Source: CAYFZO01 sp965226235
Lineage (GTDB): Bacteria > Pseudomonadota > Gammaproteobacteria > Poriferisulfidales > Oxydemutatoraceae
Assembly: GCA_965226235.1 (NCBI GenBank)
Contig: OZ245335.1
Location: 806,001 to 870,000, forward strand
Reading direction: 5' to 3'
Length of the DNA stretch: 64,000 nt
The notes under the pieces are model-generated. The model did no database searches. It had not been told where the DNA came from and worked only from the letters and a program-made list of their open reading frames with translations. Position numbers and translations under genes: made by a program. Positions 8,544 through 17,967 of this stretch are shown here, in pieces. Numbering within the stretch: position 1 is the first letter of the stretch; each line of letters starts with the position of its first letter.

Positions 8544-8918
8544 TTATCCTGCAAAATCTTTCTCCGCCAACCCCAGCAATAGCCCTGCAACGCCCGGGGA
8601 TTTGCCAAAATAATCGCACATGCCTATCCTGACGCTCGGATGCTCAACACGCTTTTTCTGCAACTCCGCCGGAATATCTTCAAGCACATGCCTGCCAGCC
8701 GCAAGAAAGTACGGCAATGCGAGCACTTCCCGAGCTCCGGCATCTATACACGACTGAACCCCCCGCAGAATCGAAGGCTCGGCAAGCTCAAGAAAGGCAC
8801 ACTCGACCAGATCGAAGCTTCCGGATGCCACATTTCTCAGCTTATCCGCAAGTTGACGAATTTCGTCATTGGAAGCGGCAACCCTGCTACCGTGTGCTAT
8901 TAACAGTAGTGCTTTCAT
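8544..8918 (-). CDS. cbiX: CbiX/SirB-type sirohydrochlorin chelatase
   Basis: A 124-residue small chelatase that inserts cobalt, nickel or iron into sirohydrochlorin, feeding cobalamin, F430 or siroheme synthesis. The N-terminus LLLIAHGSR carries the metal-binding histidine, and ALPYFLAAGRHVLEDIP carries the second histidine region. About 125 residues is the size of the short CbiX(S) forms that work as homodimers. I took the ATG at 8918, directly before ALLLIAHGSR; another ATG three codons upstream is possible. The metal cannot be told from sequence. Confidence 0.85.
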   Translation of the reverse strand: MKALLLIAHGSRVAASNDEIRQLADKLRNVASGSFDLVECAFLELAEPSILRGVQSCIDAGAREVLALPYFLAAGRHVLEDIPAELQKKRVEHPSVRIGMCDYFGKSPGVAGLLLGLAEKDFAG

Positions 8919-8969
8919 CGACTGCATTATAAAGTCTGGCCAGGGTTTTGTTACCCTCAGGGACGCACA

Positions 8970-9647
8970 GTGAAAAAAGTTACCACCACCATGATCCTGG
9001 TTGTTGCGATGGCCTGTTGTGCCTGCACCAGTGTGAAACAGCCGCTTAAAAACCTGGCAAAAACAAATATGGATATGATCAGCGACATTCATATCCAGGT
9101 ACTCAAAACCCACATGCAGGAACTATCCCTGGCACTTTACACCAACAACCCGACTCAGTTGGGTAAAGTGCCAAATTTGTCCCTGGAAAACAGGATTTCT
9201 CAGATCATCAACCACTCTACCGACGTTTACTACAGGGAGAGCGATTACCAGCAGAGCATCGAGGCCATCGAGTTGGCTTTCACCCCCAACTACCGAGGAG
9301 ATCGCGTATTCGTACTGTTGCTCGGTATCAACAGCATGCTGAAACAGTCATACAACAACCTTGAAGAAGTATTCATGTTCGACAACCTGGATCCGCAGAA
9401 ACTTTATGACAGCGCGAGGAACCTGGAACGGGTGGCCTGGCAGTTGCATGACGCAGCCACACGAGAGAAGGCGTTGATCTCGCTGGGACCGACACCGACG
9501 AGTGAGCGCAACTCCATTGAATACACGCTCATTCGCATGGCGGGCATTCAGGACATGATGGCGAAAATCATAGCATCCAAAACACAGCGGATGATCAACA
9601 CGGCAGTACAAAACGCCACCACCATCCTCATCCCGATCGGGTGGTAA
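8970..9647 (+). CDS. putative lipoprotein, unknown function
   Basis: A 225-residue protein with a lipoprotein signal peptide: MKKVTTTMILVVAMACCAC, a hydrophobic stretch ending in cysteines suitable for lipidation (C17, C18 or C20). The mature part is helical, with no recognised domain, and ends in the hydrophobic stretch TTILIPIGW. The only notable segment is RGDRVFVLLLGINSMLKQSYNN in the middle. It is transcribed alone, divergent from cbiX (51 bp between starts) and convergent with icd. I do not recognise the family. Confidence 0.7.
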   Translation: MKKVTTTMILVVAMACCACTSVKQPLKNLAKTNMDMISDIHIQVLKTHMQELSLALYTNNPTQLGKVPNLSLENRISQIINHSTDVYYRESDYQQSIEAIELAFTPNYRGDRVFVLLLGINSMLKQSYNNLEEVFMFDNLDPQKLYDSARNLERVAWQLHDAATREKALISLGPTPTSERNSIEYTLIRMAGIQDMMAKIIASKTQRMINTAVQNATTILIPIGW

Positions 9648-9699
9648 CCCGCTCCAAGATTAACCCCCGGTGGACTTACAGCCATCTTTTTGGCAACGA

Positions 9700-11049
9700 T
9701 CAATCTTTGGTGGCAACACTGTCCATGTGCTTGATCACTGCCTCACCGAACCCTGAAGTCGTCACCAGCACCGCGCCCGGCATCAGCCGCTGAAGGTCGG
9801 CGTCCACGTCTTCACGGCTACCCGGCTTACGCACACCGGTAGCCATACCGCTCCTGACTCTTGCGAGATCGTAGGTAACCGTCTTCGCCGCAATCGCGCT
9901 GGCGACACCCATCAAAACGAGGCTGGCAGACTCTTCCCATCCGATGTGGCGCAACATCATCTCCGCCGAAAGAATTATCGATCCTGGGTTTACGCGATTT
10001 TTGCCAGCGTATTTCGGGGCGCTGCCGTGCGTCGCCTCAAAAACCGCGATACTATCAGACATGTTGGCACCGGGGGCAATGCCGATACCACCGACCTGTG
10101 CGGCCAACGCATCAGAAATATAGTCGCCATTGAGATTGAGCGTTGCGATCACGTCATACTCATCTGGTTTCAACAATATCTGTTGAAGAAAATTGTCTGC
10201 GATTACATCCTTGATGATGACATCATTGCCGGTTTGCGGATTCTTGATTCTGCACCAGGGTCCGCCGTCAATCTTCTCGGCAAAAAACTCATCCATCGCC
10301 AATTCATAACCCCAGTTACGAAAAGCTCCTTCGGTAAATTTCATGATGTTGCCCTTGTGCACCAACGAAACCGAACTGCGATCGTTGTCTATGGCATAAC
10401 GCAACGCCATTCTGATCAGCCGCTGCGATCCATCCTTGGAAACCGGCTTGATACCTATGCCTGAAGAGCCGGGAAAGCGAATACCGGTAACTTTCATCGT
10501 ACCCTGCAAAAAATCAATGACTTTGGATACTTCATCAGAATAAGCAGGCCATTCAATGCCAGCGTAAATGTCCTCGGTATTTTCGCGAAATACGATCATG
10601 TCCGTTGCAGACGACTGTCTCATCGGCGTAGGAGTTCCGGGAAAATAGCGGATCGGTCGGATACAGGCATAAAGGTCCAACTGCTGGCGAATGGCAACGT
10701 TCAACGAACGAATACCCTCGCCTACCGGGGTCGTCAAAGGCCCTTTGATGGCAACCACATAGTCGCGTATCGCCTCGAAAGTTTCTTCGGGCAACCATTG
10801 GTCGGAGCCATACATTTTTCTGGCTTTTTCGCCGGCATAGATCTCCATCCATTCAATCCGACGGGACCCACCGTACGCTTTGGCAACCGCGGCATCGACG
10901 ACCCGTTTCATCACCGGTGCCACGTCAATGCCGATACCGTCACCCTCTATGTAAGGGATAATTGGAACATCCGGCACGGACAAAGAGCCATCGGGCTCGG
11001 ATTGTATCGGGTCTCCTCGTTCCGGAGACGTAATATGTTGATGCGACAC
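9700..11049 (-). CDS. icd: NADP-type isocitrate dehydrogenase
   Basis: A 449-residue TCA-cycle enzyme oxidising isocitrate to 2-oxoglutarate. The N-terminal PIIPYIEGDGIG, the substrate loop with GIRSLNVAIRQQLDLYACIRP and FRENTEDIYAGIEW, and EATHGSAPKYAG match E. coli Icd. The GTG at 11049 puts PIIPYIEGDGIG 28 residues in, as in E. coli (27), and it follows the aceA stop by 28 bp. About 25 extra residues lie near the C-terminus between VTYDLAR and RLMPGA compared with E. coli. Next to aceA, it forms the branch point between the TCA cycle and glyoxylate bypass; the shared strand suggests an aceA-icd operon. Confidence 0.92.
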   Translation of the reverse strand: MSHQHITSPERGDPIQSEPDGSLSVPDVPIIPYIEGDGIGIDVAPVMKRVVDAAVAKAYGGSRRIEWMEIYAGEKARKMYGSDQWLPEETFEAIRDYVVAIKGPLTTPVGEGIRSLNVAIRQQLDLYACIRPIRYFPGTPTPMRQSSATDMIVFRENTEDIYAGIEWPAYSDEVSKVIDFLQGTMKVTGIRFPGSSGIGIKPVSKDGSQRLIRMALRYAIDNDRSSVSLVHKGNIMKFTEGAFRNWGYELAMDEFFAEKIDGGPWCRIKNPQTGNDVIIKDVIADNFLQQILLKPDEYDVIATLNLNGDYISDALAAQVGGIGIAPGANMSDSIAVFEATHGSAPKYAGKNRVNPGSIILSAEMMLRHIGWEESASLVLMGVASAIAAKTVTYDLARVRSGMATGVRKPGSREDVDADLQRLMPGAVLVTTSGFGEAVIKHMDSVATKD

Positions 11050-11077
11050 CCTCTCGATTCCCGACAGCAGGCGGGAT

Positions 11078-12355
11078 TCAGAACTGTTCTTCTTCGGTCG
11101 AACCGGCAAGCGCAACGACCGAAGAACTGCCGCCCTGGATGACCGTGGTGACGTCGTCAAAATAGCCTGTGCCGACTTCGGCTTGATGACTTGAGAAAGT
11201 GTAGCCTCTGCCAAGCGCTTCAAACTCTTTTTCCTGCACCAAATCGACGTAAGCTTTCATCCCCTGTCTGCAATAGACCTCGGCCAGGTCATACATGTTG
11301 AACCACATATTGTGGATGCCCGCAAGCGTGATGAACTGAAATTTATACCCCATCGCGCCGAGCTCCCTCTGAAAAGATGCAATGGCTACGTCATCGAGAT
11401 TTTTTTTCCAGTTGAACGATGGCGAACAGTTGTAGGCGAGCAACTGTTCCGGATATTCCTTGAGTACCGCTTCAGAAAAACGCTTTGCCTCGGAAAGATC
11501 GGGGGTCGCGGTCTCACACCACAGCAAGTCGGCGTAGGGCGCGTAAGCAATACCTCGTGCGATCGCTTGATCAAGACCTGCCTTGCTGCAGAAAAAACCC
11601 TCGGGTGTCTTCTCGCCGGTCAAAAACGGGGCATCTCGAGGATCTACATCCGAGGTCAACAAACCAGCCGCGTTGGCATCAGTACGTGCCAAAATGATGG
11701 TCGGCACAGCACATACATCAGCGGCCAGACGCGCGGCAACCAGCTTTTGGATCGCTTCCTGCGTCGGCACCAGGACCTTGCCTCCCATATGCCCACATTT
11801 CTTTGCCGACGCCAGTTGATCTTCAAAATGAACGCCTGAAGAACCAGCGACAATCATCGCCTTCATCAGTTCGAACGCGTTGAGCACGCCACCGAAGCCA
11901 GCTTCGGCATCGGCGATAATCGGCGCAAAAAAATCCTTGTCACGGTTGCCCTTTGCCCACTCTATCTGGTCGGCACGGCAAAAAGTGTTGTTGATGTGGC
12001 GCACGACGGCGGGAACCGAATTTGCTGGATACAACGATTGATCCGGGTACATCTCTCCTGCAAGATTGGCATCGGCAGCAACCTGCCAACCCGACAGGTA
12101 AATTGCCTTGACACCGGCTTTGACTTGCTGCAACGCCTGACCCCCAGTCAAGGCACCCAGAGAATTTATATAGTCCTCCTCGTGCAACAACCTCCATAAT
12201 TTACTGGCACCTCTGGTTGCGTAGGTGTGCACGACCTGCACCGAACCTTGGAGACGCACCACATCTTCTGCGCTGTAAGGCCGCTTGACGCCCTTCCAGC
12301 GAGAATCTTCGTTCCAACTCTTTTGTATGGCAGAAACCCTGGTTTCTTGACTCAC
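11078..12355 (-). CDS. aceA: isocitrate lyase
   Basis: A 425-residue enzyme splitting isocitrate into glyoxylate and succinate. The catalytic loop KKCGHMGGK is near residues 185-193, and SGWQVAAD, ADAEAGFGG and the EQLLAYNCSPSFNWKK segment are family signatures. The start is GTG at 12355, preceded by an AGGGAG ribosome site about 10 bp upstream. No malate synthase gene is in the window. Located just before icd on the same strand. Confidence 0.95.
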   Translation of the reverse strand: MSQETRVSAIQKSWNEDSRWKGVKRPYSAEDVVRLQGSVQVVHTYATRGASKLWRLLHEEDYINSLGALTGGQALQQVKAGVKAIYLSGWQVAADANLAGEMYPDQSLYPANSVPAVVRHINNTFCRADQIEWAKGNRDKDFFAPIIADAEAGFGGVLNAFELMKAMIVAGSSGVHFEDQLASAKKCGHMGGKVLVPTQEAIQKLVAARLAADVCAVPTIILARTDANAAGLLTSDVDPRDAPFLTGEKTPEGFFCSKAGLDQAIARGIAYAPYADLLWCETATPDLSEAKRFSEAVLKEYPEQLLAYNCSPSFNWKKNLDDVAIASFQRELGAMGYKFQFITLAGIHNMWFNMYDLAEVYCRQGMKAYVDLVQEKEFEALGRGYTFSSHQAEVGTGYFDDVTTVIQGGSSSVVALAGSTEEEQF

Positions 12356-12602
12356 TGTTTTGTTACTCCCTGAGGATAGAAAATGATGGCAGTCGGCACT
12401 CGAATGTGAAATCCACGCAAAGTGCAGAGTATCACGACTGGCCCGACACTAAATGAAATGGCCACGGCCACCACAAAAATCAAAGCGCATATAGTAACGG
12501 TTTTTGATCTCGATGTCTTGCCTGCTCGGAACCAGAATCAACCGATGGTAAACGGATTCAGGACTGCTTTGCCAGACCTGCTTTGTTATACTGCTCGCCG
12601 CC

Positions 12603-13097
12603 ATGCGCTTCAAAACTGCCGATCTATGTGACAAACACGAGGATGATATTACTATTGCCGAACCCATATTCCGAAACTTTGGCGGCCTCGATCAGTTCGG
12701 CGGGCCGATTACGACAGTCAAATGCCCGAAAGACAACTCCCTGGTCAGAGACACGCTGAACGCGCCCGGAAATGGCGGGATACTGGTTGTCGACGGCGAA
12801 GGACTGCTGAATTGCTCCTTGCTCGGCGATGTCCTCGGGTTGAGGGCGGTTGAAAATGGCTGGACAGGTCTGCTCATTTACGGCTGTGTCAGAGATTCAG
12901 AAGTGCTGAAAACGCTTTCCCTCGGTATCAAGGCACTTGAGGCATACCCCTTGAGAACCGTAAAAAGAGGTCTGGGTGAAAAAAACATACCAGTGCATTT
13001 TGCCGGCATCCGTTTCTTCCCCGGGCATCAGCTTTACGCTGACTCTGACGGTATCGTCGTCAGCGAGAAAGATCTGCTAAAAGTGCACAGCACTTGA
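12603..13097 (+). CDS. rraA: RraA-family protein (RNase E regulator / HMG aldolase fold)
   Basis: A 164-residue protein matching RraA: TADLCDKHEDDITIAEPIFRNFGG at the N-terminus, GILVVDGEG, then GWTGLLIYGCVRDSEVL and the GIVVSE end. E. coli RraA binds and inhibits RNase E. The GxxxGxxRD pattern (GCVRD) is the metal and pyruvate site of the related 4-hydroxy-4-methyl-2-oxoglutarate aldolases, so a residual aldolase role cannot be excluded. Single gene, divergent from aceA with 247 bp between starts. Confidence 0.9.
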   Translation: MRFKTADLCDKHEDDITIAEPIFRNFGGLDQFGGPITTVKCPKDNSLVRDTLNAPGNGGILVVDGEGLLNCSLLGDVLGLRAVENGWTGLLIYGCVRDSEVLKTLSLGIKALEAYPLRTVKRGLGEKNIPVHFAGIRFFPGHQLYADSDGIVVSEKDLLKVHST

Positions 13098-13391
13098 TAC
13101 ACTGCAAACCAAAAGGTCGACACACAACCTTGAGAAACGGTACAGGCACCTTAAGCTCGGCAACAGTTCCTATAAGCTGCGGCGACTTCACTGCCCACAG
13201 CTACATCATCAGGCAACCAGGCCCTTCCATCCCTCGCAAAACACCGTATCCCATTTCATGGAATGCCACTAAGCCTGTGCTACAGGCGGCGCCGCATAAT
13301 ACGGCAGGTCGTGCGGGCCTAACCCCCTGGAGGTAATTTGTGGACCATTCCAACGCGCAGGACGCGACAGAAAATCAAGAAAGAGGCAAGA
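13098..13391. other. non-coding gap between rraA and livF
   Basis: This 294-bp stretch separates two convergent genes. I see no gene, tRNA or clear hairpin terminator in it. Confidence 0.5.
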
Positions 13392-14201
13392 CTAAAAGAA
13401 GATGGGTTTTCTTCGCTGATAATATTTGACGTCGCGAAATTTTTGCTCGCTGCCACTGGCACCGAGATACAACTCCTTGACATCATCCCGGCCACGCATC
13501 TGGTCTGCCTCTCCTCTGAGCATGACCCGACCGTTTTCCATGATGTAGCCATAATCAGCATAGCGCAAAGCAATCATTGCATTTTGTTCGGCCACCAGAA
13601 AACTGACTCCCTCTTGCTTATTTAATTCGCCAATAATCTTGAACACATCTTCAACAAACTGAGGTGCCAACCCCATCGAGGGCTCGTCCAGCAAAATCAG
13701 TTTGGGACGCGCCATCAACGCGCGACCAATCGCGGTCATTTGCTGCTCCCCCCCGGAGATAAGACCCGCCTGGATTTTGCGAAGTTTCTTGATCCTGGGA
13801 AAATAACTGTAAACCATATCAAGATCGTTTTTTATCTCTGCATGACTTGCACGCTTGCGAATAAAAGAGCCCGTCAGTAAATTTTCCTCGATCGTCAGGT
13901 GCACAAAGCAGTGCCTGCCTTCGAGTACTTGTGCCACTCCTTTGCTGACCAGGTCGCTGGCATCCAAATCACTGCTGTCCCGACCATCGAATTCAACGTT
14001 CCCCTTGGTCACCATCCCCCGCTCCGCGGGTAGTAAATTCGCGCACGCTTTCAGCGTTGTAGTCTTGCCTGCACCGTTTGCACCGAGCAGAGCAATGACT
14101 TTCCCTTTGGGGACAGAGAGTGTCACACCTCTCAGCGCCAATATCACCTGGTTATAGACAACTTCGATATTGTTGACGCTTAGCAGTGCATCGCTAGACA
14201 T
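13392..14201 (-). CDS. livF: LivF-type ABC transporter ATP-binding protein
   Basis: A 269-residue ATPase of the hydrophobic amino-acid uptake (HAAT) family. Walker A is GANGAGKTT at about residues 39-47, the ABC signature is ISGGEQQM (usually LSGGEQQM) and Walker B is LILLDEPSMGLAP. Together with LivG it would power the LivHM permease. It is the last gene of the operon that starts with the acyl-CoA synthetase, and is separated from the binding-protein gene by a hairpin terminator, so it may be made at a lower level. The C-terminal tail (RDVKYYQRRKPIFF) is slightly longer than usual. Confidence 0.9.
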   Translation of the reverse strand: MSSDALLSVNNIEVVYNQVILALRGVTLSVPKGKVIALLGANGAGKTTTLKACANLLPAERGMVTKGNVEFDGRDSSDLDASDLVSKGVAQVLEGRHCFVHLTIEENLLTGSFIRKRASHAEIKNDLDMVYSYFPRIKKLRKIQAGLISGGEQQMTAIGRALMARPKLILLDEPSMGLAPQFVEDVFKIIGELNKQEGVSFLVAEQNAMIALRYADYGYIMENGRVMLRGEADQMRGRDDVKELYLGASGSEQKFRDVKYYQRRKPIFF

Positions 14202-14232
14202 CGTGATTTATTTCCCCTTGATTTCCAGATCC

Positions 14233-14271
14233 AAAAAAAACAGGCAGGAGGGGGAATCCCCCCCCTGCCTG
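14233..14271 (-). terminator. intrinsic terminator between livK and livF
   Basis: On the minus strand a G+C-rich inverted repeat (14241-14271, arms CAGGCAGG / CCTGCCTG extended by a G-run and a C-run) is followed at once by eight T residues. It lies after the binding-protein gene and inside the operon, so it probably reduces rather than blocks livF expression. Confidence 0.8.
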
Positions 14272-14305
14272 ACAGGTTTGAATACCTATGCTGACAAAGT
14301 CGAAA

Positions 14306-15646
14306 TTAGATATCGAAATTGTCGCGTGATTCCGGATTGTTGCAATCCCGCATAGGAAACTCTGGATGCTCATCCGCATACTTTTCAGCGTTCTCATCGA
14401 CGACTTGTTGTGAAAAATCACTTCGGCCTTCGATCCACCCACTGATAAGCTTCCACTTGCGCGCACCCGCATCCCATTGCTGGAAACGAGCCGTGTGCAC
14501 TGCCGCGTGATCCTTACAACTCACGTGAATCGGCGGCACCACCTCGCCAAGACCCATCCTGTCCAGATCATCCTGAGTAAGCTTGATGTTTTCAAACCCC
14601 CAGCGAACCATAGAACTCGTCAGGTTTTTGCCGAAACGCTCTTGCGCGGTACGGATCGCTTCAGCCGACATTACTGCAGCCCAGATACCCAGGTTCCAGT
14701 AAACACTGCCGATCCGGCTCTTGTCTTCCAAGTCGCCTTTGCCAGCGTCGTAAAGCATACTGATGATCTCTTCAGCAACGGGAAAATCGGCTCCAGCGCG
14801 GTGAACGGTCACTGCCTGGTAACCATCGGCGGCCTTACCTGCTGGAATGACATCTTCATCCGAGTTGGACCACTCGTTGCCGATCAACTTCGAAACAGGG
14901 TAGCCATTGCGGACAGCCGTCTGCATAGCGACCGGATTCATCACGCCCCAGCCGCGCAGAAAAACATACGCTGGCTTAAACCTGCGAATTTTCAGCCATT
15001 GCGAGCCTTGCTCGTTGCCAGGATGCGGTACTTCGACAGGCTCATGCGTAAAGCCATACTGTTCGCCAAGCCCGGTCAGGAACTCGTTCGCTTCCCGGCC
15101 ATAAGGCGAGCCATGGAACAGAGTGACGATTGTCTCGCCCTGGAGTTTATCCATACCGCCCATCTGCTGGCCCATATGCTTGACCGCCGCGTACGCGAAG
15201 TCATAAGCATTGGTCCCCAGAGGAAACTGGTAGGGAAACACGTCACCGCGCTCCGTCTCGGTCCTGCCATGGTTCACGCTGATAATCGAGAGCTTGTCCA
15301 CACGGCCTTGCTCAATCAAAGACGAAGAGATACCGACGCTCAAAGGATCGAAATACAACGCCTCGCCCAAAGCGCCTTTCTTTTGGCGATGGTAGCATTC
15401 GATACCCTTGGTGCGGTTATACTCGGTCTCACACTCGTCCCACACGACCTTTACGCCGCCGATACCGCCGTCACGCTCATTCAGAAGGTTGTAATAATCA
15501 ATGATCCCCCCGAAGTAACCTGTGCCGCCAGCCGCATACGGACCCGTTCTATATACCGGCATAGGTACATAGTAGTCCGCAACAGCTACGCCGACTAACA
15601 GCAGCGATGCTACCAGGCCAGATGTAGCCAATAAAATTTTTCTCAT
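14306..15646 (-). CDS. ABC transporter periplasmic substrate-binding protein (Liv/HAAT-like)
   Basis: A 446-residue type I periplasmic binding protein. The signal peptide ends near residue 23 (LLLVGVAVA, then DYYVP). The mature part follows the LivJ/LivK fold (YFGGIIDYYNLLNERDGGIGG; VTLFHGSPYGRE), but it is longer than LivK (about 370) and has an unusual cysteine-containing C-terminus. The substrate cannot be read from sequence. Since the operon begins with an acyl-CoA synthetase, a carboxylic or aromatic acid is at least as likely as an amino acid. It lies between livM and the internal terminator. Confidence 0.85.
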   Translation of the reverse strand: MRKILLATSGLVASLLLVGVAVADYYVPMPVYRTGPYAAGGTGYFGGIIDYYNLLNERDGGIGGVKVVWDECETEYNRTKGIECYHRQKKGALGEALYFDPLSVGISSSLIEQGRVDKLSIISVNHGRTETERGDVFPYQFPLGTNAYDFAYAAVKHMGQQMGGMDKLQGETIVTLFHGSPYGREANEFLTGLGEQYGFTHEPVEVPHPGNEQGSQWLKIRRFKPAYVFLRGWGVMNPVAMQTAVRNGYPVSKLIGNEWSNSDEDVIPAGKAADGYQAVTVHRAGADFPVAEEIISMLYDAGKGDLEDKSRIGSVYWNLGIWAAVMSAEAIRTAQERFGKNLTSSMVRWGFENIKLTQDDLDRMGLGEVVPPIHVSCKDHAAVHTARFQQWDAGARKWKLISGWIEGRSDFSQQVVDENAEKYADEHPEFPMRDCNNPESRDNFDI

Positions 15647-15786
15647 AAGAAGATTCCCCTTAATAAAGAATTGATAATACTAAATGATACACGATTCGCT
15701 TCCATTTGAATCACGCACGATTGATGATCTCTCGACTATCCTTGTCAAGAGCCTGAATAAATTTCCTTCGACTGTATTGGTTCCAC

Positions 15787-15824
15787 ATAGAGGATGCAAT
15801 ACCCCATAGAGGATGCAATACCCC
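15787..15824. repeat. perfect 19-bp tandem duplication in the livM-livK gap
   Basis: Two adjacent copies of ATAGAGGATGCAATACCCC (15787-15805 and 15806-15824), followed by extra cytosines, lie in the 219-bp gap between livM and the binding-protein gene. The gap contains no recognisable gene. Confidence 0.9.
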
Positions 15825-15865
15825 CCCCTCATCCTCGCTGACAACAACTGGCGGCACAACCGGCA

Positions 15866-17005
15866 TCAAGCCGCCGCAAAGGGCCAACTCCTGAGTTTTT
15901 CCTTGTAACGCTGCCACAGGGCTACGAAGCCCCCCGGCTCTTTGATCAACAGCACAATGATCACCACACCGGTCAATACCTTGGCCAGGTTTTCTATAAA
16001 GGCGGAATCCAGCACGCTACCAAACATCCGAGCACCGACGAAACCGATCACGATATCGAACAGGTAAACAAAAGCAGCACCAAGAAAAGCCCCCGAGATC
16101 GTACTGAGCCCCCCGATGATAATCATAAAAAGCACCTGGAAGGCACGGTCAAGCTCGTGCATCCTGAGATCGATATTGGTTGTATAGGAAAATGAGAACA
16201 GCGCACCCGCTATCGCTATGTAAAAAGTGCTGATGAAAAATGCGAGTAGCTTCGTGGTGGCGACGCGTATCCCGATCACGCTGGCGGCGATATCCATGTC
16301 CCTGACCGCCATCATGTTTCTGCCAAAAGCACTGCGCGTGAGGTTCTTGGCCACTATAGTCAACACGATAACAAACAGCAGGACCAGGTAGTATTTACCC
16401 GTAAGGCTATTCAGATTGATCGTCGTCAGTGCCGGCAGATAATAATTTTCCGGATCAAGCGTAATCCAACTCATCTCGTAATACCGGGACGACAGCAATA
16501 TCACACCGGCACGATCGTGATTGACGAAATAGGTGTAGGTCTTGAAAAACCAAAGGATAAAATAATGTGCCGCCAAGGTCGAAACGATCAGGTAAAAGCC
16601 CTTGATACGAATGCTCGGCAAGCCGAAGATCACTCCCACCAGGCCGGTGGCGATCCCCCCCATGATAAACGCCAATGGCAACGGCATATCGAACGGGATC
16701 GCCACCCCATCAAAACGATAAATGAAGTTGAACGTGAAAATGGCACCCATCAGCATAAACCCTGCGGTCCCCAGGGATAGCTGCCCCGTATACCCGGTTA
16801 CTATATTGAGCCCGAGCGCGGCCAGGGAAAAAACCATCAGCGGGATGAGGATCGCCGCTATCCAGTAGTCGTCGCCGAACACCGGAACCACAAACAGCAT
16901 AAAGGCAAGAAACGCATAAAGCAGCCAGCGATCCTGGGCCAACGGCAACATGCGCCGATCCTGCAGATAATGCGTAACAATGTGTCTGCCTTCCCGATAA
17001 AACAT
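15866..17005 (-). CDS. livM: LivM-type ABC permease
   Basis: A 379-residue inner-membrane permease with about ten hydrophobic segments. The LivM signature LGLNIVTGYTGQLSLGTAGF lies near residue 65, and the EAA-like coupling loop precedes AFFISTFYIAIAGALF. It would pair with LivH to form the channel. It starts 5 bp after the livH stop. The N-terminus is somewhat charged and longer than in E. coli (REGRHIVTHYLQDRRM) before the first helix. Confidence 0.9.
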   Translation of the reverse strand: MFYREGRHIVTHYLQDRRMLPLAQDRWLLYAFLAFMLFVVPVFGDDYWIAAILIPLMVFSLAALGLNIVTGYTGQLSLGTAGFMLMGAIFTFNFIYRFDGVAIPFDMPLPLAFIMGGIATGLVGVIFGLPSIRIKGFYLIVSTLAAHYFILWFFKTYTYFVNHDRAGVILLSSRYYEMSWITLDPENYYLPALTTINLNSLTGKYYLVLLFVIVLTIVAKNLTRSAFGRNMMAVRDMDIAASVIGIRVATTKLLAFFISTFYIAIAGALFSFSYTTNIDLRMHELDRAFQVLFMIIIGGLSTISGAFLGAAFVYLFDIVIGFVGARMFGSVLDSAFIENLAKVLTGVVIIVLLIKEPGGFVALWQRYKEKLRSWPFAAA

Positions 17006-17010
17006 GCCTG

Positions 17011-17934
17011 CTATACCCTCTCTACTCCTCTTTCACCAAACAGCCCGGCAGGCTTCAGCAGGATGAACAGCATTGCGACGAAATAGCCGAACCAGTTTTC
17101 TATGCCTTGCCCGCCGAACCAATCGGCAACGTAAAGTTCTCCAACTTTCTCCGAAACTCCGATCAGCAAGCCCCCAACGATGGCTCCGGGTATTGAAGTC
17201 AGCCCTCCGACCAGGATCACCGGCAAGCCCTTGAGCACCACCGCGGTCAGGGTGAAAGACACGCTGATGCGGTCGGCCCATAGCAATCCCGCGACCAGAC
17301 CGATAACGCCGGTAACCGCCCACACCACACCCCAGACGCGCGAAAGCGGAATGCCGACGGCCAGCGCTGCAAGATGGTCATCAGAAACCGCGCGCAGCGA
17401 CATGCCGGTCTTGGTCTTCTGAAAGAAAATCGACAGCACGAGAATCATCGTGCCCGCCACCAGTGCCGCAAAAATATCGAATGAAGAAATGATGATATCG
17501 AGCCACGGGATATACTCCGCGACAAAGATAGGATCCGGGCTCAACAGCGCAAAATCAAAGAAATCCGACAGCTTCAGTCCGTGTACCGCAGAGTCCCAGA
17601 TGCCTTGAGAAAAACCTTCAAGGAAAATGCTCAAGCCCACGGTTGCCATAAACAACGACAACAACGACTGGTTTGCAAGCGGACGCATGATGAACCGTTC
17701 GATCAAGAGTCCCATGACCACCATCGCTCCGAGCGTCAGACTGAAGGCATACCAGAACGATACACCCTGTTCAGTCATTTTGACGAAAGTCAGCCCCGCG
17801 AACAGGAGCATGGTGCCCTGGGCGAAATTGAACACGCCGGAAGACTTGTAAATGAGAACAAACCCGACCGCCACCAGCGAGTACATGATCCCACTGAGCA
17901 GGCCTACTACAACGGTTTCAATGAAATATACCAT
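17011..17934 (-). CDS. livH: LivH-type ABC permease
   Basis: A 307-residue inner-membrane permease with about eight hydrophobic segments. SGIMYSLVAVGFVLIYKSSG, followed by FNFAQG, is the LivH signature. The second half has the typical SRVWGVVWAVTGVIGLVAG and the glycine-rich GGLTSIPGAIVGGLLIGV. It lies 33 bp after livG and 5 bp before livM in one operon. Confidence 0.9.
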   Translation of the reverse strand: MVYFIETVVVGLLSGIMYSLVAVGFVLIYKSSGVFNFAQGTMLLFAGLTFVKMTEQGVSFWYAFSLTLGAMVVMGLLIERFIMRPLANQSLLSLFMATVGLSIFLEGFSQGIWDSAVHGLKLSDFFDFALLSPDPIFVAEYIPWLDIIISSFDIFAALVAGTMILVLSIFFQKTKTGMSLRAVSDDHLAALAVGIPLSRVWGVVWAVTGVIGLVAGLLWADRISVSFTLTAVVLKGLPVILVGGLTSIPGAIVGGLLIGVSEKVGELYVADWFGGQGIENWFGYFVAMLFILLKPAGLFGERGVERV

Positions 17935-17967
17935 CCCGGTTAGCTTCCCACCAAAATTATCAACAAG

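Noticed and set aside
14477..15598. 373-codon plus-strand frame opposite the binding-protein gene
   Set aside because: Antisense shadow of a gene with a signal peptide and family motifs; no ribosome site.
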